From Eucommia ulmoides (taxonomy: Eukaryota; Streptophyta; Magnoliopsida; Garryales; Eucommiaceae): a stretch of 64,000 nt of DNA. Positions 23,005 through 34,332 of the stretch are shown here, one piece after another. Below the pieces are notes generated by a model, which worked only from the letters and a program-made list of their open reading frames with translations, was not told the DNA's origin and ran no database searches. The position numbers and the translations under genes were made by a program. Positions within the stretch are counted from its first letter, which is position 1; the number at the start of each line of letters is the position of its first letter. Location: contig CM028338.1 of NCBI GenBank assembly GCA_016647705.1, positions 22,527,577 through 22,591,576 on the forward strand, written 5' to 3'.

Positions 23005-23267
23005 CAGCTACGCACACACTCACACACACTATACCGTTGAGACCCTTATGGCTAAAAATTCAGAATAAAGGAAAGACCTTTACTCCTTTGGGGATATGTG
23101 TACACCTTCTTCAGAAAAAATTTCTATCTTTCTTAGTTACGAGTTGGACTGGCATATATACTATGTATTTTGTTTCTTATTCAACTAACAACTCAAATAT
23201 AAACACAAATCTTGCCAAAAAAAAATGAGTTTAGTAGTTTAGTTCTTGCCAAAATCAATGAGATTAT
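21789..23267 (+). mobile_element. Repeat R copy 2
   Basis: Homologous to 1141-2040: 'tcaaatgtcatgcg' parallels 'atcaagtgtcatatcg', and 22200-22460 parallels 1580-1810. No TATA as clear as copy 1. It contains a long (TA)n and is interrupted at 23267 by the compound element, apparently resuming at 43176. Confidence 0.6.
22913..23001. repeat. (TA)n microsatellite, ~89 bp
   Basis: Uninterrupted TA run, the longest simple repeat in the window, followed by a short CA-rich tract. Confidence 0.97.
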
Positions 23268-24802
23268 TGATGAAGAGGTCATTTACCAATAAATCAAGTA
23301 CCTTTAAGTTCAAATATTTGTGAGTTTTCAAGCATTTTTGTCAGTTTAATGTATTTTTGTGTTGTTTTGTAGGAATCATAAAAAACTATAAAAATATAGC
23401 AAAATGGTAGTTTTTGAAACTTATTGGGAAGAGCCATGCATAACCAAAGCAAACTGGCATCAAAGATGTTGATAAATTGACCTCAAAATGGCCTTTGTAG
23501 CCAACCAAGTGCCCCCGAAGGATGCACTCTAGCATGCCTAAAGCCCGCTCTAGCATACCTAAAGCCCATTCCAGCATGCCCTCCTAGACTACAGAGCCCC
23601 AAGTGCTCAAGGATACTTTAGCTTGCCTCCAGCAATTTCCAGTACCTTGAAGGGCGCACTCCAGCGTGCCTAAAGCCCGCTACAGCATGTCCCTTTGTTC
23701 TAATGGCCGAAAAGAACTCATTTTGGAGCCCTATTTATACCATATTGTTTATCAAACCCTATTTTGGATATTTGAGAATAAAACGCCATTGGAAGCACAA
23801 AAATTCCTAAAGAGAAAGAGCTTAGAGTTGGAGATTCTTGAAGATTGCTTAGGGAAGATTCTTGAAGATTTGAAAACTTGAAGCTCATCTCCACAATGAG
23901 TTTTCTCTTCCTTTCTCTTACTCAAATATTTATTTAATTTTTAATTTTTGGATATTCTGTTGAACATGCTTGCATTTATAGATTTCTTGAAAGGATTAGT
24001 CATAGATTTCGCTATGTTGAGTTAAAATTTATTTCTAGAGCTTGATGTAATCTTGTTTGAACTGTGTTTTAAATACTTTGTTAATTGTTAGTTGAATTCC
24101 ATTTTAATTTATTTATGTCTCTCTATGTTTAATGCTTTTGCTTCATGTGGACAATGAGTTAAATGATTTTAGGTTGTGAATTTTATGCTCGAGAGATGAG
24201 TTTGTGACCCGAATTGAGAGTGCATAGTTTAAGTTGTTGTGAGACCGAGAGGAGATCAACACCTAGATAATAGAGTTGGGAATTTTGGATCTTGTGAGAC
24301 CGGTGGGTGATCAAGTTCTAAATTTCTCAACTAAGATTTCAATCGTTGTGAGGCCAAGAGGCGAGCAACTTTTGACTTCCATTAAGGGCTAAACTTAATG
24401 AGTGTATAAGTAAATGTGCTAGATAAAGATATCGACTCAGGTATCTACACACATTATCTCATCTTACGCTCGAGAAAGGTGGCGAGGTGCAATTAGGACC
24501 GTTGACTAATGATTTGAGTGAAATTGGCTAATAATTGCTTAATAAGATAATATGGGAATAACGAGATGAAATCAAGTTCCCAGTTGTGCATAGGAGTTCC
24601 ATATTTTATTTTGCTTTTGAATTTATATTTATTTTAATTTTATTTTTATATACATTAAATTTGGACGCCAATAAAGTTAGGTCACGATAATCGTGGTAGT
24701 TAGTGACGATTTTAACCAATCCCTATAGATATGACACTCGCACTCACTACTATACTAAAACTTGACAGTCGTGCACTTGCAGTGTATAGCAAAACGCTAT
24801 CA
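23268..24802 (+). repeat. F2 5' LTR
   Basis: TGATGAAGAGG...GCTATCA, 1535 bp. In place of CGCG/TGCA/CTAG palindromes it carries a block of 'gcgcactccagc', 'gcctaaagcccgct' and 'agcatgcc' repeats (23510-23695) just upstream of a TATTTATA box (23732). No evening element seen. Confidence 0.85.
23510..23740 (+). promoter_or_regulatory. F2 U3 repeat block and TATA-like box
   Basis: About five repeats of 'cactc(c/t)agcatgcctaaagcccgct', each containing the GCATGC-type palindrome, followed by 'ccctatttatacc'. It holds the same position as the palindrome arrays of F1/F3 LTRs but has unrelated sequence. Confidence 0.6.
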
Positions 24803-24808
24803 TGTTTT

Positions 24809-24826
24809 TGGATCTATTGCCGAGGA
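24809..24826 (+). promoter_or_regulatory. Degenerate primer-binding site
   Basis: TGGATCTATTGCCGAGGA, recognisable as the Asp-type site with several substitutions, 6 bp after the LTR. Confidence 0.65.
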
Positions 24827-24940
24827 TTGGTATTTTAGATTATTATTAATATTGTGAGTATGTAACTTGATTTTAGTTTAGGAATTTATTTTAATTTTTA
24901 ATTTTTGTTTTTGAATTCTTATATTGTGAGGTACTTAGAG

Positions 24941-25197
24941 ATGATTGATCGATAAGTCCTCTTGAAATAGTCTTAATTAGATTTTGAGTCACTTTATTGT
25001 GCTTGGGAAAGATACAAGGAGTTGCTTATTTGGTTTTTCGATCATGGTTTCTCAAGAGATTGTCAACTACAAAACTTCATCGATTGGTTACAAGCCACAA
25101 CAATAATTTGGGTGAAAAGAGGAAATGGTTGTTGGAAGACATGTTTGATTTTGACTACCGGAGTTGGAATTATCCAACGAACCTCCATGGTTCGGGG
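24941..25197 (+). pseudogene. gag: Gag-like fragment
   Basis: ATG at 24941 followed by stops (TAA, TAG, TAA within 13 codons), then 'WERYKELLIWFFDHGF' and 'FIDWLQATTIIWVKRGN'. An internal deletion removes the 'TTSFDQLTVDEAYW' block, so 'GNG' joins 'CWKT'. Cut at 25197 by a copia LTR. Confidence 0.75.
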
Positions 25198-26519
25198 TGT
25201 TGATCCTAAGATTTTGATGAACAATTAAATGTTGATTTTTTTTGTGAAACTAACGATTTTATTGAATGTTTCAATTTAATAGTTCCAGTGATGAAAAATG
25301 ATCGTGAAGATATTGTGACAATGCTAAAAATGATTACAAAGATGATGGAAGATTAAGAGTTTGAAAAAATTGAAGAACCTAGAAAAAACAATTCATGTTA
25401 AATTTTAACTCTTAATGTATCCAGGTTATGATCACACACGACACAAAATGTTTTTCAAAATTATGTGTGTTTTTATATGATCCTAATTAGTTAAATTATT
25501 TTCTCCTATGTGTAATTGAAAAAGAAATAAAGATAATTAATTAAAATTGAATTTAAGATTTTAGTGGAGCCAGCCGAGAAAAGAAATCGTTTAAAGGGGT
25601 GAAAACATCGAAGAAAATAAATTAAAATAGGATTAAGGAGAGGATTCTCTTGGTAGACAGGTAGGTCAACCTAAGCTTAAATGGTGAATTTTCTGAATCG
25701 GTCGGTCAACCTATGGACAAAAGAGAAAGTCTTTGAATCTTCCGGTCGACAGGTGAGTCGACCTGTGAAATATCTTGAATTGTCCAGTCGATAGATGCAG
25801 TATGGGAGGTCGACTGATGGGTGAAGGATTTTTGGCTTGGCTACATCCTGAATTGGGAGGTCAACTTATGGGTCTTGGCCAGTCAACAGATGGATCAGTT
25901 TCATGATTTATGGAATTTCGAATTTTATTCAAACAGTAGCCACTACTAGCCTTTTATGGTTAAGATATGTGAGATATCTTATGGATCTGATATATTTTGA
26001 GCTATTTAATTAATATTTAAATATCCCTATAGATATAGTTCAAGTAGTTTTGATATTTCTCAATTTGGTACATGTAATTCTTTGTATCTTATCTAATTGA
26101 GTTTGAGTAAAAGTTTGAGGGACTTAATTGAATATTTTAAAAGATATTTTAATTGATTTATACCAAGAATGAATCATTATTAAATAGATGATCTATTGGT
26201 GTAATTAAATGTCATGATTTATGGGAACTAGCCGTTGGAGGGCTTGTTTTATTCCTTTACAAGTAAACCTACGTTTTTGTGGTTTTAATTAATCAAGATA
26301 ATCCAAATCATTCTAAGTTATTTAGCTCTCGTGCTTTCTAAGAGTAATCATACTGAGTGCATTGTGAGATCCTTTTTGATATTTGTTCTTGAGAAACATT
26401 TGTTGTGGATTATTGCTACAAATGATATGAAGTTTCATTCTTATTCTAATCATTATTTTTTCGGTGGAATCCAAACGAGATCATTCCAAATTACTTACTA
26501 TTAACTGTTGCTTGATTCT
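25198..26519 (+). repeat. Copia LTR fragment (plus strand)
   Basis: Begins TGTTGATCCTAAG and is the reverse complement of the 4010-6196 LTR, collinear to about its position 4948. It includes GTCGAC repeats (25640-25870). It ends abruptly at 26519 where a gag-only LTR starts; about 0.9 kb of LTR is missing. Confidence 0.85.
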
Positions 26520-28120
26520 TGTACGACGAGCGTTTGTTACACACTCGCATATTAACTACTGACAAGTGTATGAGGTCAAAGTTTTAGTCTGATGGATCTT
26601 TAAAGATCGGGTATCATATCCATAGGAATTGGTTGTCACTACTATTGAATACCGTGTTTGTCATGATCTAATTTGATCTAGGCGCTAAAAATGTAATTTA
26701 ACTAAATACTAATACTAAAATACTAATTTAACTATACTAATACTACATTGAGATAGTTTTGAGAGAATATATTGTCTAAGGATTAGTTTCGTTTACCAAT
26801 ACGTGTTCAATCTCGTTTTAGTTTATGTTAACGGCGTTCGACTTATCCAACAATCTCAGTTCGTAAACTTCCCCGCTACCACTCCCGAGTATAAGACGAA
26901 GGAATACATATATTCGCATCAACGAAAAAGTCTCCCTCAACGTCTTAATGACCATAGGTCGCATGAGTCTCGCCCCAACGTCATTGATTGGGCACAATCT
27001 AACCCTCTCCTAGGTTATTGGATGGTCGCGTTGTATTTATCCTATTGACAATCTTAGTTTGTAAACTCTCCTGCCACCTCTCCCGAGTGTAAGAAGAGAG
27101 AATACACGGCTTTGAGTCAACGAAGAAGTCTCCCTCAACATCTTATCGACCCTAGGTCATGTTAGTGTTTCCCCAATGTCATCGACTATACACAGTCCAA
27201 CTCCCTTCCGGGTTATTAGATTGTGACGTTCGTTTACGCTTGTCCGAATCCAAGGGTTGTCAAACCTTGAATTCTCGATATATAAATCTAAGCATAATCA
27301 ACAAACAAGAACGATAAACACAATCAAACATCGAAGAACAACCACGAACGAAACACAAACTCAACTAAACAACGTATTCATAAATTTATTAATAATCCCT
27401 AAACAATCTATGTTTAGCCAATGGCCATAACCATGTATACAATGTAAAATGGCATAAACATGCCTAACAACTATAGAAATAAAGAAAATAAAGAAAAGAA
27501 ATGAATGACTTAGCCGATATCCGAAGATTTGGCGCTAAAACCGTTTACCACTCACTTCCTCCTTCATCTTCTTCCTTAGGTTGAGAGCTCTCTCTCAAAA
27601 ATCTCTCAAACTTACCCTAAAATATTGTCTAAAGGCCCTAGGGGGTGATTCCACCGGAAGAGCAGAGGAGATGATGGGTTTATATAGGCAAAATGTCCTA
27701 AAAAAATATCTTAAATATGTGAAGAGGCCACCGCTGCGGCAGTGGAGTATGTTGCTTTAATGTTCGCCTAAGCGGTAAAGAAAACAGCGGATTTAGGACC
27801 ATCCTGTAGTTTTACCGCTGTGGTGGTGGATATCTAGCAAGATAAGCCCACTCTGTATTTTCACCGCCGCGGCGGAGGTCTGGACACCACGGCGGTGGGC
27901 TGTTGTTCTGAATATTACCCTCGTGCTTGTTTTTCCACTGTTCTTTGACCGTTTTTGGCCTAAATTGATCATTTACACTTCGCTTTCATACCTTTTCACC
28001 CCATGCACCTGATTTATACAAAAAGATTAAAAACTAATTAAAATGTAATAAAATAAACTATATAAATACTCTAAAACTACAAAATCGGTTTAGAAATATG
28101 TAGAAAGATCACACCTATCA
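26520..28120 (-). repeat. 3' LTR of gag-only element 2 (F3)
   Basis: 1601 bp, plus-strand borders TGTACGACGAGCG and CACCTATCA. The matching start TGTACAACGAGCG occurs at 30033 next to the primer site. Promoter block 27679-27892. Confidence 0.88.
27679..27892 (-). promoter_or_regulatory. U3 block: CGCG palindromes, evening element, TATA
   Basis: TATATAAA (27679-27686, minus), AAAATATCT (27703-27711), dyads from 27728 to 27892 including CCGCCGCGGCGG (27864-27875). Confidence 0.75.
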
Positions 28121-29700
28121 AATACCCCCAAACTTGAAATTTTGCTTGTCCTCAAGCAAAACATACACACAAAAATGAAAAACACAACTAAACGAAATAA
28201 CAAACAACCTAAGTACAACCTAAATATAACGAGATACGAGTTTTGACTTCTTTTAACGACCTATTTATTTTTCCCTCAATAACCGCTAGTCATATCGAGT
28301 TCAGGTAGTAAAACACATCGTGTGGTTCTAGAATATCGACATGCAATAATGGTGAACTCAATTCTAGATTCTCTAAACGTGTTAGTGCAAGACTCAATAA
28401 TATAACTAAACATTGACCAAATTGGATCATCCACCAACTAAACTCATGACTTAGACCGTAAAGGATTAAGATTTTCATATGCCTGATTGGAGTCCACTCT
28501 CCACTAATGTAGGTTCGGATATTCACAGAGATTAATAGGGCTTGGTTTGGCTTTAGAGAATGAACAAGGGTATCGTAGGAATAGAAACAGAAAATCATTA
28601 ACATTGAACAATACCCGAGGCACAAACGCTTATCGCTATCTTTCTCTCATAAACCCACATAAACACAACCCTGAATAAGAATTTAAGAACTTTGTATTCA
28701 CTTGTCGAAAGAACGTAAATAATTTTTTTTTTCTTTTTCTTTTTGACATAACACACGCCCAAACTTATTCGAATTTCTACAATTTTAGGAGTGTGCAAAA
28801 AGGATTAAGTAACACGCCCCCAAACTTATTCGAATTTCTAAAATTTTAGGAGTGTGCAAAAAGGAATTTAAGAGAATGACAAGTGAATACACTGATACAG
28901 AACCAATAACAATTCGTCCGAAACCCTGATCGCTTACTTCAACAGCATTAGTCTATGCTACCTGATTTTACTCAATTTTGACTTTTTGGCTTAGCGACAA
29001 TAGTTTGGAAAAATTAAATTGGGAGAGTATTGGTAAGAGTTCAGAATTGAAAAGTTTATCGGCTTCGATAGGGGAACGAGGGAATAAATTTTTTAGGTTA
29101 GCTTCAAAAGGTTCAAGCGATAAAATTAAAGACCTAAATCATGTCTCCAGAACTACCGTGCCTAGGATTTCGCCTCAAGCTTCCCCTCAATCAGGTTCTA
29201 GAATCCTTGAAGTGTCATGAGTTTAGCTAATCGATAATTGGCCTCTAATAAATTGAAAAGAAATACATTGAGTCTATGTGCTCATGCAAATTAGGATCTA
29301 CAATATTTTCACCAAAACGCATTGCCAAGCACACAGAACATACATGTATGATTATTACCCTTGACCTCGAAAACAATCAGGGGGTAATATCATCATCGGG
29401 TAACGGCCCAGATGAATACAAAACTCAGTATGCATACAACAACAACAAATAAACACAAACTAACCTAAACAAACATGCACTACTAGAAAAATGATAAAAT
29501 ATACTACTATCCTATACATCACCGCCAAACTCAAAATGGACTGTGTCCTTAGTGAACCCAATCATCATTCTTAACATATGAAATTTAAGCATACGGACGA
29601 AGGGAGTTTAGAACACGTACCTAGGAAGCGAGAGAATCTCACCTCCATTTCAAGTTGACAAACATGGATTTAATTTATTTGACCTTGCGTTGCCTCCGAA
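28121..29700 (-). repeat. Conserved 3' non-coding region, gag-only element 2
   Basis: Contains polypurine motifs 'acccccaaactt' at 28125 (next to the LTR), 28754 and 28816, and 'ccgccaaactc' at 29522. The middle one is duplicated (see 28744-28865). A post-gag hairpin remnant lies at 29625-29700. No coding sequence. Confidence 0.7.
28744..28865. repeat. Tandem duplication spanning the internal polypurine motif
   Basis: Two nearly identical ~60-bp copies, each with 'cccaaacttattcgaatttct' and 'ttttaggagtgtgcaaaaagga', at about 28750 and 28814. Relatives have a single copy. Confidence 0.85.
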
Positions 29701-30000
29701 GAAGCCTGTGGTTTAATGTCCTCAGCCCAACATTTTCAGAAATCCCTTAAGCTTGGCAAGGTTTTGCTTTGTTTGGCTAGATCTTTCAATGACATGCCTC
29801 ATCGGCTTATGTGCGTGGCCACGCACAGTAAAATGGATTGGAATCCCATTGAAAGTAATGCATCAATACTTGCCAATCTAACATTGTCAAGTACCCTTCA
29901 TAAGAAATAAAAACAAAAGTACAAAACAAAAAATTATATACAAAAGAAATGCCTAAAGTAAAATCAAATCATTTACTCACAATATCACTAATAACTCCAA
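29701..30000 (-). pseudogene. gag: Gag remnant with large internal deletion
   Basis: Only the gag tail (29701-29823) and start (29824-29895) remain. The joint 'gtggccacgcacag|taaaatgg' fuses tail to head in minus-strand order. Confidence 0.65.
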
Positions 30001-30007
30001 AACACAA

Positions 30008-30025
30008 TCCCTGGCAACGGCGCCA
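30008..30025 (-). promoter_or_regulatory. Primer-binding site (tRNA-Asp type)
   Basis: Minus strand TGGCGCCGTTGCCAGGGA, one difference from the Asp tRNA complement, followed by the LTR start at 30033. Confidence 0.88.
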
Positions 30026-30032
30026 AAAAACT

Positions 30033-30127
30033 TGTACAACGAGCGTTTGTTACACACTCACGTATTGAGTACTCACAAGTGTACGAGTTCAAAGTTTTAG
30101 TATGATGGATCTTTAAAGATCGGGTAG
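30033..30127 (-). repeat. Truncated 5' LTR of gag-only element 2
   Basis: Starts TGTACAACGAGCG; collinear with 26520-26615, then breaks at 'gatcggg' into F2 LTR sequence. Confidence 0.8.
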
Positions 30128-30276
30128 GGTTGTAGCATTGGTGAGGAGGTTATTTTCCATAGCATCTTGAATCACCTCAAACAGAGTTTGGACAAGAAAT
30201 TTAGGGCCAAAATACGAACAGGTGTCAAAATTTCCTGAATGAGACACCCCAATGCCAGATGTGTGTTGCACTACAA
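30128..30276 (+). repeat. F2 LTR fragment (second F2 element), left piece
   Basis: Matches 42007-42150 ('ccatagcatcttgaatcacctcaaa', 'aggtgtcaaaa'). It continues at 35616 after the inserted element, then at 37950. Its left end is truncated. Confidence 0.75.
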
Positions 30277-31613
30277 TATAGGTGAAATTTATCTATTTAT
30301 TTTCAAACTGAATTTGGTAGTTTTCGAGTATTTTTGTAATATTTTAATTCTATTTTATTTGTTTTTATTTACTTTTGTTCAAAGCAGGGGTTAGGAGTGA
30401 AAACGGTCGAAAAACGAGAAAATCGGTAAAACAACGATGAAGTGTTAAAGCAACAATTTTACTGCTGCAGCGGTGAAACAAAAGAGAGTTTAAAATGTTT
30501 CTAATCGCGCACCGCTGCAGTGGTGAAATGGTAGAAAACCTGTCGACATGCCCACCGTTGCAGTGGTAAAAGGGCAAACAGGCCTACCGACATGCCCACC
30601 ACTGTAGAGGTCAATGGCCAATTGTTTTAGATATTTTCTAGATATTTTATTTTTGTTCCTTTTTGTTCCTTATCGATTCCTACTTATATTTGAACATTTA
30701 GCGGGTAGTTTTGGAGTGTTCTAAAGGCTCTCAACCAACCAAAGAGGAGGAACACAATTGGAGAAAAGGAAACAAGATTGAAGTAGTTTTTACAGATGCC
30801 ACCTTCAGATAACGGCTATTCTCCCTTGTTTATCTCTTTATTCTTAACTCATTTTTAGTTGTTTGATCATCTATATATGGATTATTTTTTAATATATGGT
30901 TATGGGCAAGATCTAAACACTGATTATCAATGGGATTGATATAGTTTACTAATATACGTCATTTGGTTAATATTTGTTTCGTTATCGGTTGTTCTTGCCT
31001 ATTTGATTCTGTTTACCATTCCTCTACTTTTATATGCTTGTTAATATATATTAAGAATACGGGGTTTGACACTCGGGAGAGGTAACCCCAAATTCGGACT
31101 AGGGTTTAAACACAACGCGACGATTTAATGACCCGGGACGGTATTATAAAGTGTGCAATCTAATAGGTTGGGGCGTGACTACTTTGACCAAGTGTCATAT
31201 AGATGCTCGAGGGGGACTTCGGTGTTGACGCAAAGTCGCATATTCATTCACTTTACACTCGGGAAAGGTAGTGAGTGAGTTTTCGATACCTAGATTGTTG
31301 TATAGTTTGAATATCGTTAATGTAAACTAGATTGGATCAAACATGTATAAGTAAATGAATTTAATCCCTAGATAATCTATTCCTATATAGTATATTTAGT
31401 ATTATAGTTTAATTAATTTTTAATTTAGTATATTATTTATAAAAACAAAAATCTAATTTTTATCACATAAATAAAGTTCGGTTATGATAATCACGATACT
31501 TAGGGACAGTTTAATTTAATCCCTATGGATACGACAACTCTTCTCATTTACTATTTTATAAAACTTGACCCGTACACTTGCGGTAAAATTAGCAACGTAA
31601 TATTTCACTATCA
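30277..31613 (+). repeat. 5' LTR of near-complete gag-only element
   Basis: Starts TATAGGTG (canonical TGATAGGTG minus one base) and ends CACTATCA. Palindrome array of TGCA type at 30468-30612 (four units), evening elements at 30629-30637 and 30640-30648. Confidence 0.87.
30465..30650 (+). promoter_or_regulatory. U3 block: TGCA palindromes and two evening elements
   Basis: Units 'actgctgcagcggtga', 'accgctgcagtggtga', 'accgttgcagtggt' and 'accactgtagaggt', then two exact AGATATTTT spaced 11 bp. No canonical TATA close by. Confidence 0.72.
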
Positions 31614-31619
31614 AGTTTT

Positions 31620-31637
31620 TGGCACCGTTGCTAGGGA
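31620..31637 (+). promoter_or_regulatory. Primer-binding site (tRNA-Asp type)
   Basis: TGGCACCGTTGCTAGGGA, three differences from the Asp-type consensus, 6 bp after the LTR. Confidence 0.8.
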
Positions 31638-31750
31638 CTGGTTTTTAAATTGTTGTTGATATTGTGAGTAAGTAACTTGATTTTAATTTAGACATTTATT
31701 TTATTTTTAATTTTTGTTTTTAGTTTGTTTTTCTTGTAGGATACGTGAAA

Positions 31751-32730
31751 ATGTTAGATGAACAAGTACTGTTGTATTTCTTTCAACAGGATTCCGAGCC
31801 ATTTTATTTTTCTTGGTATCAATACAAGGAGTTGCTTCTTCGATTTCCAAATCATCGTTTGCTGAGAGAGCGTCAACTACTGAACTTCCTCAATGGGTTA
31901 CTAACCGCAACAAGAAATTGGGTTGACGGAGGAAACAGTACCACCTCTTTCGACCAATTAACCGCGGACGAAGCCTATTGGGTACTGGAAGACATGGCAA
32001 AGCTTGATTTTCAGAGTTGGAATTATTCAACAAGATACCAAAGCTTGGGAGATAGTTCCACCATTTCGATGCTATGGATTGACATCCCAGACCAACAAGA
32101 GGAGTGTTCCCCAACCTTGGAAGAAATGTTTGCTAAATTTATGGCGGAGACTCAGGCTTTCTAGAGGAAAACAAATGACCATCTCAATGAGCATGAGGTT
32201 CATCTTGGCAATATTGAGACGACCTGTGCTAAAATTGATGCGACCATAACATTTATTCAAACTTAAATCAGTCAACTCATTTGCTATATTGAGACCAAGT
32301 TAGATGCGGTGACACTGAGAGACACAAACGCCACATGCATTGAAAGCCACAGTGAGCAACCGAAAACAAGTGGAAGGAACTTGGGTCAGTTCAAAGACGA
32401 TGAAAAATCACAAGATAACACTTGTGATTATCCGCCATTTGATATTCACCAAGTATTGCTACCACCGATCCAAGACGATTACATTTATGAGGATCCGATG
32501 TGGCTCACTTATTCTCCACCGCTTCTAGCACCATTTCTTTAAGCTTCCCAAGCACACGAGATGGAAACTAATTGAGTTGAAAGTACGAACCAAACAATAT
32601 AATATCTTACCAAGCTTGAGGGCATTCTGAACCAAGAGCCATATGTGGTGTTGTACGACACTTACTATGGGTGGAAGCTGCACTTTTGACGAGCCCTTCT
32701 CTGTGTCTGGCCGAGGACAATAAATAAGTG
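31751..32730 (+). pseudogene. gag: Gag-like gene, nearly full length
   Basis: Starts at the ATG at 31751 (M-L-D-E-Q-V-L-L), with an upstream in-frame ATG at 31745. The uninterrupted part runs to 32164 and holds the whole gag core: 'YQYKELLLRFPNH', 'LLNFLNGLLTATRNWVD', 'TTSFDQLTADEAYWVLEDMA' and 'SWNYSTRYQSLGD'. At 32162 TGG has become TAG. The frame then continues through a coiled-coil-like segment ('NEHEVHLGNIETTCAKID'), an acidic tail ('CDYPPFDIH', 'YEDPMWLTY') with two more stops, and ends at about 32728 after 'SGRGQ'. No zinc knuckle is seen. Family membership (Athila-like retrotransposon gag) is from sequence pattern; a role in particle formation is inferred. Confidence 0.85.
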
Positions 32731-32733
32731 CTT

Positions 32734-32812
32734 CTTGGGAGGTAACCCAAGTCTAAAATAAATTAGATCCATCACCGCCAACTTCACTCGGAGGCGAGAT
32801 TGTCTCGCCTCC
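32734..32812 (+). promoter_or_regulatory. Two post-gag hairpins
   Basis: Hairpin 1 at 32734-32751, CTTGGG-AGGTAA-CCCAAG. Hairpin 2 at 32790-32812, a 10-bp perfect stem GGAGGCGAGA / TCTCGCCTCC with loop TTG. Equivalents follow gag at 17500-17575, 29625-29700, 41463-41545 and 51120-51196. Possible RNA signal; function unknown. Confidence 0.7.
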
Positions 32813-34332
32813 CAAGTACGTGTTCTAAACCCCCTTCGTCGGCATGCTATATTTCAATTGTTGAGAACGATGATTGGGTCACTGTGGACACTGCCTGTTT
32901 TAAGTTTGGGGGTGATGTGTTGTACGCTATTATGTTTTATTGTTGTTAGTTGTATAGTTTAAGTTAATTTATTGTTTAATTGTATCCATTCTTGTTTAGT
33001 TTAGTTAGTATGTTTATGTTTGTAGTATGTTAGTTGTTGTTGTGTGCTGAGTTTTGTAGTTCATCTGGGCCATTACCCGATGATGAGTCTATCCCATAGT
33101 TGTTTATCGAGGTTATGCGTAATGCCCATTCATGTGAGTTCTGTCTGATTGATGTTTCATTGTGGTAAAAGTTATTATGGATCCTAACATGCATGAGAAC
33201 TTAAACTCAATGTACTAGCTATCTAATTTATTTAACGTCGATTATCCGTTAGCCAAGTTCATGACAATAACAATTCTAGAACCCGGTTTAGGGAAAATTT
33301 GAGGTGAAATACTAGGTGAGATAATTCAGGAGATATGATTGAGGCATTTATTTTGATCACTTGAGCCTTTGAAGCTTACCATGTAATATCATTTATCCCT
33401 CATTACCCTATCAAAGCCTGTTAGCCGTTTCAATTATGAACACGTAACAAATGCCCTAGCCAATTGAATTTGTTTAAAACCTTTATCTCTAAACCTAAGG
33501 CACAATTTGAGTGAAATCAAGTTAGCATTTGTTTATACTACTTGAAATGAGAGGTTGGGTTTTGGCTGAACTATTGATTGGTTCGGTATTTGAGTACTCA
33601 CTTGTCATTTTTCTATCGTATTTTCATACTCGTCAAATTGTAACAAATCAAATGAGTTTGGGGGGTATGTTTGTTGAAATAAATAAATATAGTTTTATTT
33701 TTGTTTTGTCTTGACAAATGAGTACTACATTTTCAAATATAAGTTCATGTTTGTTTCAAATTGATCTGTGTGGGGTTACGAGTGTGATTGAGCCAAGTGT
33801 TGTGCCTCGGGTATCGTTAAATTAATAACGTTAACATATTTTTATATTCCTGATATACCCCTGTCCATTTTCCAAAAACCGAACCAAGTCCTATTGATCA
33901 TTTTGAATTTCCAAGCCTACATTAGTGGAAAGGGGAACCCAGTCTGGTATATGGATTTCCTATACCTTTTTGGTTTTAGTCATGAACTCTGTTGGTGGAT
34001 AATCCAATCCGGTCAGTGGATGGTTGTATGATTGAGTTTTCACACACATACTTGAACAGGATCTAGAATGGCGCTTACTGCTATTGAATGTTGAAATTCT
34101 AAAACACCATATGGTGCGTTTTACTCTTGAAATCGATATAATTGGGGACTGATAAGGGAAAACTTTTTGGTTGTTAGATGAATTTCAAAACTTATACATT
34201 GTTATTTTTTATTTTTTAGTTCGTTTGTGTTTTTCGCTTTTAGTAACTAAATTCATTATTAGTCATGGTAGTTTATTTTATTGCGTGGGTGTTTTGCTCG
34301 AGAACTAACAAAATTTCAAGTTTGGGGGTATT
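32813..34332 (+). repeat. Conserved 3' non-coding region with three polypurine tracts
   Basis: AAGTTTGGGGGT at 32902-32913, GAGTTTGGGGGG at 33654-33665, and AAGTTTGGGGGTATT at 34318-34332. The last abuts the 3' LTR and is the true polypurine tract. The other two repeat it at ~750 and ~1400 bp upstream. The conserved phrase 'cattacccgatgatga' is at 33072. No coding sequence. Confidence 0.78.

Larger units (their letters stand above)
26520..30127 (-). mobile_element. Gag-only element 2 (minus), gag deleted, 5' LTR truncated
   Basis: 3' LTR (26520-28120), 3' non-coding region, gag remnant, Asp-type primer site (30008-30025), and only ~95 bp of 5' LTR (30033-30127). About 900 bp of gag body is missing at about 29825, so this copy is close to a LARD-like form. 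Confidence 0.83.

Noticed and set aside
22841..23068. 75-codon frame rich in Ile-Tyr
   Set aside because: It is the translation of the (TA)n microsatellite.
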